Assembly: GCA_024402115.1 (NCBI GenBank) | Contig: JAKSJQ010000030.1 | Location: 1-25,825 of the forward strand | From: Bacteroidales bacterium | GTDB taxonomy: Bacteria > Bacteroidota > Bacteroidia > Bacteroidales > UBA932 | Length of the DNA: 25,825 nucleotides | Reading direction: 5' to 3' | Part shown: in pieces, positions 13,719-21,536 of the stretch | Numbering within the stretch: position 1 is the stretch's first letter | Layout of the letters: the number at the start of each line of letters is the position of its first letter | Program-made: the position numbers and the translations under genes | Notes under the pieces: generated by a model | The model's database searches: none | Told to the model about the DNA's origin: nothing | What the model saw: the letters and a program-made list of their open reading frames with translations, nothing else

Positions 13719-14612
13719 ATGTTCAAGCATCGTCGCTCATACAACAAGTATCACGTACTCCTCAAGTGCATGATGAGCATCCCGTTCTTCGCGATGTTCG
13801 TCAGACTGTTCTTCAAGAGGAAGTATCCTTCGCTCGTGAAGGAGGTATGCGGAATCGAGTTCCCCAATCCTCTCGGGCTTGGAGGCGGCGTCGACGTGGA
13901 CTGTGAGTTCTACAACAAGATCGGAAACTCAGGTTTCGGCTTCGTCGAATTCGGCTCCGTCACCCCTCTGCCGCAGGACAGCCCTATGCCAAACCAGGGC
14001 ATACGCTATGCCGTGGAGAAGCTCAAGGAAAAGTCCCCGAACGTGATCATCGGTGCCAACATCTGCAAGAATTCCAAGACCATCAACGACAATGCTCCCA
14101 AGGACTACGAGAAGTGCTTTGCGCTCCTGTATGACTTCGTGGACATGTTCATCGTCAACCTCTCCAGCCCCTATGTCGAGAGCGTCTATGAACTTCAGGA
14201 AATAGACCAGCTTTCCGAGGTCGTAGACAGGCTTCTGGAGATGAGGATGTACTTTGACCTATACAGGCCTATATTCATCAAAATTTCGCCCGATTTGGCC
14301 CATTCACAGGTCGATGACATACTCGATTACTGCATGAGGTCCGGAATCGACGGAATCGTGGCCTGCAACCTCAGCAAAAACAGCAACGAAGACCTCTTCG
14401 AAAAGAATATCTCCATGGTGAGATACATCCACGAGAAGACCAAGGGACTTCTCCCTATCATCGGCAGCGGAGGCATCAGGACTCCCGAGCAGGCAAAGCA
14501 GATGCTCGACGCCGGAGCCTCGCTCGTGGAGATATGCACAGCCTTCGTCACAAAGGGTCCTGCGCTCGTCAGGAAGACCCTCAGATACCTTGACAAGCAA
14601 TCACACTCATAA
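13719..14612 (+). CDS. dihydroorotate dehydrogenase (class 2)-like flavoprotein, divergent
   Basis: A 297-residue FMN-dependent TIM-barrel protein related to quinone-linked dihydroorotate dehydrogenase (PyrD), which oxidises dihydroorotate to orotate in pyrimidine synthesis. A hydrophobic, basic N-terminus (1-35) suggests membrane contact as in class 2. Visible elements are GLGGGVD (53-59), GFGFVEFGSVTP (72-83), IIGANICKNSKT (110-121), NLSSP (147-151, S150 at the catalytic base position), KISPDL (188-193), IVACN (213-217) and the phosphate-binding end IIGSGGI...GASLVEICTAF. Two substrate-binding positions look changed: valine (V60) where a lysine is expected after GxD, and tyrosine (Y152) in place of Asn in the SSPN motif. 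It may be a weak or different-substrate paralogue. cinA follows after 3 bases. Confidence 0.8.
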   Translation: MFKHRRSYNKYHVLLKCMMSIPFFAMFVRLFFKRKYPSLVKEVCGIEFPNPLGLGGGVDVDCEFYNKIGNSGFGFVEFGSVTPLPQDSPMPNQGIRYAVEKLKEKSPNVIIGANICKNSKTINDNAPKDYEKCFALLYDFVDMFIVNLSSPYVESVYELQEIDQLSEVVDRLLEMRMYFDLYRPIFIKISPDLAHSQVDDILDYCMRSGIDGIVACNLSKNSNEDLFEKNISMVRYIHEKTKGLLPIIGSGGIRTPEQAKQMLDAGASLVEICTAFVTKGPALVRKTLRYLDKQSHS

Positions 14613-14615
14613 TCC

Positions 14616-15887
14616 ATGATCAACGCTTCGATCTGCACCATCGGCGATGAGATCCTCATCGGCCAGATTGTCGACACCAACTCTTCTGAAATCTCCAAGG
14701 CCCTGGGCGCGATAGGCGTCAGGACTACACGCATGTTGTCAATCGGAGACGACCATGACACCATCATAGAAAACCTCGAAGGAGAGCTCACCCGCAACTC
14801 CATCGTAGTCGTGACTGGCGGACTCGGCCCTACCAAGGACGACATCACCAAGCAGGCACTCGCGGAACTTTCCCAGAGCACCGGATGGTACGAGCATGCC
14901 GGCCAGCTTGCCAAGGTCCACGAGATACTCTCTAGCAGAGGACTCGAAGTACTCGAGAACAACAAGGCCCAGGCCCTCGTGCCTGACCGCTGTGAGGTCA
15001 TCGTAAACCAGAGAGGTACCGCGCCTATCATGGTATTCCGATTCCCCGAGGAACGCTTCGGACACAAGGCCGTGCTCTACTCCATGCCCGGGGTTCCTTA
15101 CGAGACCATAGGCATGCTCCCGGAGGTTGTAAATGACATAAAGAACAACTTTGAGTTAGACTACATAATACACCGTACATTAATGACTTACGGAATTGCA
15201 GAGTCTGCCCTATCCAAGCTCATCGAGCCATGGGAGGAAGCCCTTCCGGAAGACATGCACCTCGCCTACCTGCCTAATACGGTCACAGGCGTCAGGCTCA
15301 GGCTGTCCGTATATGGCGGTGATCCGACTGAGAACGAGAAAAGGATTGACGAGCAGATCGCCGGACTCAATGCACTCGCGTCCGAATACATCTACTCAGA
15401 CAAGGACGACAGCCTCCAGGCAGCTGTCGGAGAACTCCTCCGCAAGCATGGCAAGACCATGAGCTGTGCAGAATCTTGTACCGGAGGACTCATTTCTGAG
15501 CTCATCGTATCCATTCCAGGCAGTTCAGACTACCACCTCGGCTCCGTTACTTCGTATGCTAATTCAGTTAAAATTAATGTGTTAGGAGTTCCTAGTGAAA
15601 TAATCGCTACACATGGAGCAGTAAGCGCAGAATGCGTCGAGAAGATGGCTGAGGGCGTCAGAAGGCTCACCGGATCGGACTATTCAGTCGCAACCTCGGG
15701 CATAGCAGGTCCCGGAGGCGCCACTCCAGACAAGCCATGCGGCCTTGTATGGATAGGTGTAAGTTCCGCAAGGGGCACACACAGCCATAGCTTTGTTTAT
15801 AAAAATGACAGAAAACGCAATATGGAGCGTTTTGCCGCCACTGCCCTCAATTTATTACGCCTTGAGGTCCTCGAGAGTGAGGAATAA
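14616..15887 (+). CDS. cinA: CinA family protein (nicotinamide-nucleotide amidase)
   Basis: A 423-residue two-domain protein. Residues 1 to about 170 form the MoCF_biosynth/COG1058 domain (MINASICTIGDEILIGQIVDTNS, then VVTGGLGPTKDD), which in characterised homologues acts as an ADP-ribose-type pyrophosphatase. Residues about 265-423 form the CinA C-terminal amidase domain (MSCAESCTGGLISE, YANSVKINVLGVP, VATSGIAGPGGATPDKPCGLVWIGV). That domain deamidates nicotinamide mononucleotide to nicotinate mononucleotide in NAD recycling. The length is that of full-size CinA. The gene starts 3 bases after the DHODH-like gene and was probably read with it. A palindromic terminator follows shortly after the stop. 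Confidence 0.93.
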   Translation: MINASICTIGDEILIGQIVDTNSSEISKALGAIGVRTTRMLSIGDDHDTIIENLEGELTRNSIVVVTGGLGPTKDDITKQALAELSQSTGWYEHAGQLAKVHEILSSRGLEVLENNKAQALVPDRCEVIVNQRGTAPIMVFRFPEERFGHKAVLYSMPGVPYETIGMLPEVVNDIKNNFELDYIIHRTLMTYGIAESALSKLIEPWEEALPEDMHLAYLPNTVTGVRLRLSVYGGDPTENEKRIDEQIAGLNALASEYIYSDKDDSLQAAVGELLRKHGKTMSCAESCTGGLISELIVSIPGSSDYHLGSVTSYANSVKINVLGVPSEIIATHGAVSAECVEKMAEGVRRLTGSDYSVATSGIAGPGGATPDKPCGLVWIGVSSARGTHSHSFVYKNDRKRNMERFAATALNLLRLEVLESEE

Positions 15888-15913
15888 TCTAAAGCATAAT
15901 GATTTAGCGAGTT

Positions 15914-15954
15914 TAGTAACAAAATAGTTTCAAGGCATAACTATTTTGTTACTA
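15914..15954. terminator. bidirectional terminator between cinA and the M19 dipeptidase gene
   Basis: A perfect inverted repeat with 16-base arms (15914-15929 and 15939-15954; core GTAACAAAATAG/CTATTTTGTTAC) and a 9-base loop. The right arm includes the last codons of the dipeptidase gene on the minus strand. It lies between convergent genes. The stem is AT-rich and lacks a classical U tract, so it may act as a weak terminator or 3'-end stabiliser. Confidence 0.7.
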
Positions 15955-16906
15955 TATCTAAAACCCTCAAGAAATTCTCTCCCGCTATCTTGGATATGTC
16001 ATTTTTGCTATATCCTCTAGACTTTAGTTCAAGTAATACTTTAGGTAAATCTGCAACTGAATCCACCCCTTCAGGAGTATAATCTATTCCGTCAAAATCT
16101 GATCCAAGACCCACATGTTCGACCCCTACAAGCTGAACTACATGGTCTATATGGTCTACTATCCTCTTATATGAAGGTCTTACAAGATCTCCGTCATTGT
16201 AGTTCCCGTCGAGAAAATAAGGATAGAAATTGATCTGTATCACTCCTCCGTTATCTGCCAGAGCTTTTATCATCTCGTCGGTCATGTTCCTTGGCCTGTC
16301 AGCGAGAGCCCTACAGCACGAATGCGTACTAACTACAGGTTTTGTAGAATACTTGATGACATCCCAGAAGGACTCGTCTGAAATGTGCGCAACATCTATG
16401 AGCATCCCGATTCTGTTCATTTCGGCAACGACTTCCCTTCCGAACGGGCTCAGACCATGCCACGTCTTTACTTCTGTAGCGCAGGAATCGCATATATCAT
16501 TATCCCCGGCGTGCGTAAGTGTCAGATAACGAATGCCTTGATCATAATATGACCTGAGGGCATCCAGTGACTTTCCTATAGGCAGACCGTTCTCCATTCC
16601 GAGGAATACAGAGAACAGACCTTTGGCCTTATTTGCCAAGGCTTCAGCCGACGTCGTAGCCAATGCACAGCTTTCAGGATGTCTTTCGACTTCCTTTTTC
16701 ACTGCGGCTAACATATTGTCGGCAAGTTCTTTAGCTTCGGTCTGTGAAAGTGTATTTGAAGTATAGATGGCAAAAAATGCAGCATCGACTCCCCCTGCTT
16801 TGAGCTTAGGGAAGTCGACATGCGCATTCTCGTTGTCCACACTCAGATCGATACCTCTCCTATATATATTAAGAGGTGTATCGCAATGAGAGTCTAAGAC
16901 GAACAT
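15941..16906 (-). CDS. membrane dipeptidase (renal dipeptidase family, peptidase M19)
   Basis: A 321-residue zinc dipeptidase with an amidohydrolase-like TIM barrel. Metal-site residues are visible: H7 and D9 (DSHCDTP), E105 (GMENG), H174 (DVAHIS) and H195 (STHSCCRA), followed by RPRNMTD (substrate-binding Arg) and GSDFDGID (D270). Members hydrolyse dipeptides, including D-amino-acid-containing and dehydro-dipeptides. No signal peptide is present, so despite the family name this one should be cytoplasmic. The start overlaps the stop of the DUF2807 gene by one base (TAATG on the minus strand), so the genes are translationally coupled. It is the last gene of the long minus-strand run that begins at valS. 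Confidence 0.93.
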   Translation of the reverse strand: MFVLDSHCDTPLNIYRRGIDLSVDNENAHVDFPKLKAGGVDAAFFAIYTSNTLSQTEAKELADNMLAAVKKEVERHPESCALATTSAEALANKAKGLFSVFLGMENGLPIGKSLDALRSYYDQGIRYLTLTHAGDNDICDSCATEVKTWHGLSPFGREVVAEMNRIGMLIDVAHISDESFWDVIKYSTKPVVSTHSCCRALADRPRNMTDEMIKALADNGGVIQINFYPYFLDGNYNDGDLVRPSYKRIVDHIDHVVQLVGVEHVGLGSDFDGIDYTPEGVDSVADLPKVLLELKSRGYSKNDISKIAGENFLRVLDIVTK

Positions 16907-17823
16907 TATTTCTTCTTTGACTTGGTGTCGCTTGAGCGAGTCATAGATGAAGAAACGATCTTCACCACGTCGATGTTCGGATTACCGTTGAAGATGAGGT
17001 GGCTAGAACCGGTGAGGTCAACCTTGAGGTGATCCTTTGCGTTGATCTCGCAAGTTGATGAGTTCTGGAGAGCGATGTCAGCGTCATCCACGACCATACC
17101 GTCAGCAAGGACGGTTGAGCTGTTGCTACCCTCTACCTTGATCTTGTTTGCGTTACCGGTGAAAGTCACGGTAGAAGAACCCTGAGTCTTCACTGCAGTA
17201 GACTTGGTGTCAGCATTTACTACTACGTTAGAAGAACCTGCAGTACCGACTACGACATTTGAGCAATTGAGGACGAGATTTGCTGAAGCATTGTTTGAAG
17301 CATCAACGGTGATAGAGTTGGTGTAGATGTCGAAACGACCCTGTGCCTTGTTGGAGAGCTTGATGCTCACGTCCTGTGCATCGAGGGTGAGGTTCTTGAT
17401 ATTCGCATTGTCGCTGAGTTCGATCTTCACGTTGTCAGCCTTCACGTTGTCAGCTGAAGTGAGGATGGTGTTGTCCTTGAGCTTGATGCTGTTCACACTA
17501 GGAGCAGTGATCTCCACACGAAGAACAGGAACGATTGCGTTCTTGCCCTTGAGAGCCTTCTTTACCTCTGGAGCGTATTTCTTCTCATCAACATCGAGGT
17601 TGAGAGTGCTACCCTTAACGAATACCTGAACGTTTTCTGCGATGAGCTGGTCTGCGACGATCTTTGCAGAATATGAAGTTCCATGTACGAGCTTGATCTC
17701 GAAGTAGTCTGAAGCCTCGATCGAGCTGAAGTTAGTGTACTCCTGGACAGTCTCAACTGTCTGAGCCTTTGCAGCGAAAACTGCTGCAACCAAAGTAATG
17801 AATGTTACAAGGGTCTTTTTCAT
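16906..17823 (-). CDS. DUF2807 (head GIN domain) exported protein
   Basis: A 305-residue exported protein. The N-terminus MKKTLVTFITLVAAVFAAKAQ is a type I signal peptide. The mature part starts VETVQEYTNFSSIEASDYFEIKLVHG, the usual opening of DUF2807 (putative auto-transporter adhesin head GIN domain). A ladder of short, regularly spaced beta-strands rich in Asn, Ser, Thr and Val follows, fitting a right-handed beta-helix. It ends with a Ser/Lys-rich tail (SSDTKSKKK). The family is widespread in Bacteroidota; no biochemical function is established and cell-envelope location is inferred. It overlaps the dipeptidase gene by one base and lies 31 bases after rlmB. That gap has no clear TAnnTTTG box, so it is probably read through from rlmB. 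Confidence 0.85.
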   Translation of the reverse strand: MKKTLVTFITLVAAVFAAKAQTVETVQEYTNFSSIEASDYFEIKLVHGTSYSAKIVADQLIAENVQVFVKGSTLNLDVDEKKYAPEVKKALKGKNAIVPVLRVEITAPSVNSIKLKDNTILTSADNVKADNVKIELSDNANIKNLTLDAQDVSIKLSNKAQGRFDIYTNSITVDASNNASANLVLNCSNVVVGTAGSSNVVVNADTKSTAVKTQGSSTVTFTGNANKIKVEGSNSSTVLADGMVVDDADIALQNSSTCEINAKDHLKVDLTGSSHLIFNGNPNIDVVKIVSSSMTRSSDTKSKKK

Positions 17824-17854
17824 AACTTTCTGGTTTATAATTAATTGTTATACT

Positions 17855-18598
17855 TTATTTCATTCTTTGCCTTACCGCCTCATAGAGGATGACTGAACTT
17901 GCGACAGACACGTTCAATGATCCTATCTCACCAGCCATAGGTATCTTCACCCTGTCGTCAGCGAGGTCAAGCATGGCCTTGCTGATTCCGGTTCCCTCAG
18001 AGCCCATGACAAGGGCAAGAGGTCCTTTGAGATCAGTCTCATACATGAGCTTGTCGACTTTCTCTGTCGCAGCCACAATCCTGAAACCACTCTGTTGCAA
18101 ATAGTATGCTGCAAGTCTCAAATTAGGAACCTTACATGTGTCGATTCTCATAAGAGCTCCTGCAGAAGCCTTGACGGCGTCAGCGTTTATGGCAGCACCA
18201 CCCTTCGCCGGGACGATGATGCCCTTTCCACCCGCACACTCGAGAGTCCTGGCAATCGCACCGAGGTTGCGCACATCGCTCACTCCGTCGAGTATGACGA
18301 GCAGAGGCTGGTCAGAAGTAGCGAGCGCATTGTTCACGAGAGTCTCGATGTCTACGTAGTCGATCTCCGATATATATGCGATTACACCCTGGTGGGCACC
18401 TCGGACCGAGCGGTTCAGACGCTCCACGGGAACGTACTGGTATGCTATGTCATTCTCTCCGAGCAAGGTAATCAATTCCCTGAATTGAGGTCCCTCAAGT
18501 CCTTGTTTCAGAAGCACTTTGTCGAACTTCTTTCCGGCACGGATTGCCTCGATCACAGGATGCATTCCGAAGAGATACTGCATTTTCTTTTCTTCCAT
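17855..18598 (-). CDS. rlmB: 23S rRNA (guanosine-2'-O-)-methyltransferase RlmB (SpoU/TrmH family)
   Basis: A 247-residue SPOUT methyltransferase. An N-terminal substrate-binding domain (LFGMHPVIEAIRAGKKFDKVLL, about residues 9-75) precedes the knotted SAM-binding domain. The three SpoU motifs are present: LDGVSDVRNLGAIART (motif 1), LVMGSEGTGIS (motif 2) and IPMAGEIGSLNVSVASSVILYE (motif 3). RlmB methylates the ribose of G2251 in the 23S rRNA P loop. The family also contains tRNA TrmH and other SpoU enzymes; the substrate-binding domain and length favour RlmB. The start lies 1 base after the ABC-F stop, so it belongs to the same operon. Confidence 0.88.
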   Translation of the reverse strand: MEEKKMQYLFGMHPVIEAIRAGKKFDKVLLKQGLEGPQFRELITLLGENDIAYQYVPVERLNRSVRGAHQGVIAYISEIDYVDIETLVNNALATSDQPLLVILDGVSDVRNLGAIARTLECAGGKGIIVPAKGGAAINADAVKASAGALMRIDTCKVPNLRLAAYYLQQSGFRIVAATEKVDKLMYETDLKGPLALVMGSEGTGISKAMLDLADDRVKIPMAGEIGSLNVSVASSVILYEAVRQRMK

Positions 18599-18599
18599 A

Positions 18600-20534
18600 T
18601 CAAATATCTAATTGTTCAGAGAGAGTCGCCCATTCATCAGTCTTGGCGTCCAGCTCCCTCTTGTTCTCGAGGTATGACCTCGTGAGATCCATGATGTCGT
18701 CCTTAGGTCCCGGATTGGCGAGGATGGCCTCAAGGTCTTTCTGTTTCTGTTCTATCTTCGCTATCTCCTTCTCGAGGAAGTCGATACGGTTCTTGATCCT
18801 CTTCTCCTCGCGAGAGAGATGCTTCTTCGCCTGATACTCCTGCTGAGCTATCTCCTTCTTCTCTATCACCTCTGCAGGTTTCTGCTGAGCGGCACCGAAA
18901 TGTCTCTCAAGCTCGCTGAGGCTCTCGATCTTGCGCTTCTCCAGGAATTCCTGCACACCGCCGAGATGCTCCTTGACCTTACCGTCGCGGAATTCGTAGA
19001 CCTTGTCCACGAGTCCGTCGAGGAAATCTCGGTCATGGGAAACGATGATGAGAGTTCCGTCATAGTTCTGAAGAGCCTGCTTAAGTATGTCCTTGGACAG
19101 AATGTCCATGTGGTTGGTAGGCTCATCGAGCGCGAGCAGGTTGTACGGCTTGAGCATGAGCTTCGCCATCGCGAGTCTGGCACGCTCTCCACCGCTGAGC
19201 ACCGCCACCTTCTTGTCTATGTCCTCTCCCTTGAAAAGGAAGGCCGCGAGAATGTCGCGAAGCTTGGTGCGTATATCTCCGACCGCAATCCTGTCCAGGG
19301 TCTCGAACACGGTATCCTGCTTGTCCAGCACATCTTCCTGGTTCTGGGCGTAGTATCCGATATTGACGTTGTATCCGGTCTTGGCCTCGCCGTCCATAGG
19401 ATCAAGCTCACGCATGATGACCCTCATGAGGGTGGTCTTACCTTCACCGTTCCTACCTACGAGCGCGATCTTCTCACCCCTGCGCACCTCAATCTGCGCA
19501 TCTGAGAACACGACCTTCTCGCCGTATCCTACCTTGAGGTCCACCGCCTTGAAAGCGATGTCTCCGGAACGAGGAGCCGGTGGGAACTTGACGCTGAGTG
19601 CAGACTTGTCGACGAGATCGACCTCTATCCTCTCAACCTTCTCGAGAGCCTTGATGCGTGACTGAACCTGGTTGGACTTGGTCGGTTTGTATCGGAACTT
19701 CTCGATGAACTCCTCCGTCTTCTCTATCATCCTCTGCTGGTTCTCGAACGCAGCCCTCTGCTGGGCGATACGCTCTGCCCTGAGTTCGAGGTACTTGCTG
19801 TAAGGAACCTTATAGTCATGGATATGACCGAGCATGATCTCGACAGTCCTGTTGGTGACGTTGTCGAGGAACTTACGGTCATGGGAGATAAGCACTAGCG
19901 AACCCCTGTAGTCCTTGAGATAGCCTTCGAGCCACTCGATGGACTCGATGTCAAGGTGGTTGGTAGGCTCGTCGAGCAGGAGCACGTCAGGTTTGCCGAG
20001 CAGGATCTTCGCAAGTTCGATTCGCATGTTCCAGCCCTGGCTGAAAGTCTCCGTCGGCCTCTCGAGTTCTTCGTACTTGAATCCGAGTCCCATCAGAGTG
20101 CGCTCAGCCTGAACCAGAGGAGATTCAGACTGGGACATGCTCAGGTGGTCGTTGATCTCATTCATGCGGATGATGAGATTCTGGTATGCCTCAGACTCGT
20201 AGTCCGTCCTCTCGGCCAGCTGCACCGAGATTGATTCCAGCTCCGCTTCCATCGCTGCGATGTCCGCGAAAGCCGTCATGGCCTCGTCGATCACGCTGCG
20301 GCCACGATGATGTTCCATGATCTGTGGGAGGTATCCAATCCTCACCCCGTTTGGCACAGCGACCTTACCGGAGGTAGGATTCTGGAGTCCGCAGATCAGC
20401 TTGAGTATGGTAGACTTTCCTGCACCGTTCTTGCCGACAAGGCCGATCTTGTCCGCCTCGCTGATATGGAAGTTGATATCATTCAGCAAGGTGAATCCGC
20501 CATAGGCAACGGTTAATGAATTTATTGAAATCAT
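18600..20534 (-). CDS. ABC-F family ATPase (ribosome-associated type)
   Basis: A 644-residue protein with two ABC ATPase domains and no membrane segments. Domain 1 has Walker A GKNGAGKS (34-41), a signature reading FSQGW (164-168) and Walker B LLLDEPTNHLD (185-195). The interdomain linker (about 240-310) holds a charged helix pair. Domain 2 has Walker A GRNGEGKT (360-367), signature LSGGE (446-450) and Walker B LALDEPTNHMD. A C-terminal coiled coil (about 565-640) is of the Uup type. ABC-F proteins bind the ribosome E site and aid translation, rescue stalled ribosomes or protect against antibiotics; by length and C-terminus I favour a Uup/YheS-like housekeeping role. Its start overlaps the tatC stop by 4 bases (ATGA). 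Confidence 0.9.
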   Translation of the reverse strand: MISINSLTVAYGGFTLLNDINFHISEADKIGLVGKNGAGKSTILKLICGLQNPTSGKVAVPNGVRIGYLPQIMEHHRGRSVIDEAMTAFADIAAMEAELESISVQLAERTDYESEAYQNLIIRMNEINDHLSMSQSESPLVQAERTLMGLGFKYEELERPTETFSQGWNMRIELAKILLGKPDVLLLDEPTNHLDIESIEWLEGYLKDYRGSLVLISHDRKFLDNVTNRTVEIMLGHIHDYKVPYSKYLELRAERIAQQRAAFENQQRMIEKTEEFIEKFRYKPTKSNQVQSRIKALEKVERIEVDLVDKSALSVKFPPAPRSGDIAFKAVDLKVGYGEKVVFSDAQIEVRRGEKIALVGRNGEGKTTLMRVIMRELDPMDGEAKTGYNVNIGYYAQNQEDVLDKQDTVFETLDRIAVGDIRTKLRDILAAFLFKGEDIDKKVAVLSGGERARLAMAKLMLKPYNLLALDEPTNHMDILSKDILKQALQNYDGTLIIVSHDRDFLDGLVDKVYEFRDGKVKEHLGGVQEFLEKRKIESLSELERHFGAAQQKPAEVIEKKEIAQQEYQAKKHLSREEKRIKNRIDFLEKEIAKIEQKQKDLEAILANPGPKDDIMDLTRSYLENKRELDAKTDEWATLSEQLDI

Positions 20535-21283
20535 TCTGCGGAAGTCTTTTTCTTACAAATAATTATACTAAAACCATAAAGCAGGAAAAGCGGCAGGCTG
20601 ACTATACTCAGCGAGACCGGATCCCCCGAAGGTGTGATGAGGGCGGCAAGGACTACCACGACGAGGACCGCATACCGCCATCCCTTCGCGAGCATCTCCC
20701 TGGTCAGGATTCCGAAGGTCGAGAGCAGGGCCACGACTGTCGGAAACTCGAACACGATCCCGAAGATCAGAACAGTTCCGGCAAAGGTGGAAATGTAGGA
20801 ATTCAGGCTGATCATATTGGTGACCGAGCCGCTGATGCTGTAGCCGTCGAAGAAGTTGACCATCAACGGGAGCACCACCACATATCCCACTGCCACTCCG
20901 ACATAGAAGAGCAGCGATGCGAACAGGAATGCTCCGCTCACCGACTTCTTCTCATTGTCATAAAGTGCCGGCGCGATGAATCTCCAGATCTCGAAGAGCA
21001 CTATCGGGAATCCGAGCACAAGACCGGAGATTGCGCAGACCTTCATGTGGACCATGAACTGGGCAGCGACCTCCGTGTTTATGAGCGTCAGGCTCGTGTC
21101 TGTCCCGAAGAACCTGTACACGAAGAAATCGCTGCGGGTCGGCGCGAGTATCACACCGTCGAAAAGGAAATCCTTGAAGAAGAAAAGGACCACGGCAATC
21201 ACCAGCACGGCGGCACCCGAGCGGAATATCATCCATCTCAGGGCCTCCAGGTGATCCCAGAATGTCATTTCCTTCTCTGCCAT
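20531..21283 (-). CDS. tatC: twin-arginine translocase subunit TatC
   Basis: A 250-residue inner-membrane protein with about six hydrophobic helices. It opens with MTFWDHLEALRWMIFRSG, the family's conserved cytoplasmic N-terminus (HLxELR-like, here HLEALR), and shows FMVHMKVCAISGLVLGFPIVLFEIWRFIAPALYDNEKK, the conserved TatC first-loop region (FxxxPALxxxEK). TatC is the receptor for folded proteins with a twin-arginine signal. The gene lies 3 bases after tatA and overlaps the ABC-F gene by 4 bases. No tatB is present, as expected for Bacteroidota, where TatA alone partners TatC. Confidence 0.95.
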   Translation of the reverse strand: MAEKEMTFWDHLEALRWMIFRSGAAVLVIAVVLFFFKDFLFDGVILAPTRSDFFVYRFFGTDTSLTLINTEVAAQFMVHMKVCAISGLVLGFPIVLFEIWRFIAPALYDNEKKSVSGAFLFASLLFYVGVAVGYVVVLPLMVNFFDGYSISGSVTNMISLNSYISTFAGTVLIFGIVFEFPTVVALLSTFGILTREMLAKGWRYAVLVVVVLAALITPSGDPVSLSIVSLPLFLLYGFSIIICKKKTSAE

Positions 21284-21286
21284 TCC

Positions 21287-21511
21287 TTACTCTTCCTTCT
21301 TGGTCTCTTCGTCAGAGTTGAGCTCCTTCTTGATGTCCTTGAGCTCGTTCTCTGCCTCCTTCATTCCCGACTTGAACTCCTTGACACCCTTGCCAAGTCC
21401 CTTCATGAGCTCAGGAATCCTCTTGCCTCCGAAGAGGAGAAGAATTACGAGGGCGATGATGACCCACTCCATGCCGTTGATCATCAACGGGAACATAAGC
21501 ATTGCGTTCAT
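21287..21511 (-). CDS. tatA: twin-arginine translocase subunit TatA/TatE
   Basis: A 74-residue protein with one N-terminal membrane helix ([15 protein letters not shown]), the FGGKRIPEL hinge motif, an amphipathic helix ([15 protein letters not shown]) and a charged tail ([14 protein letters not shown]). This is the whole TatA pattern; TatA polymers form the transient pore beside TatC. About 14 residues precede the helix core, slightly more than usual, so an internal ATG might be used instead. It lies 25 bases after valS and 3 bases before tatC. Confidence 0.93.
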   Translation of the reverse strand: MNAMLMFPLMINGMEWVIIALVILLLFGGKRIPELMKGLGKGVKEFKSGMKEAENELKDIKKELNSDEETKKEE

Positions 21512-21536
21512 AGTATCAATGGTTTTATGGTTATTA

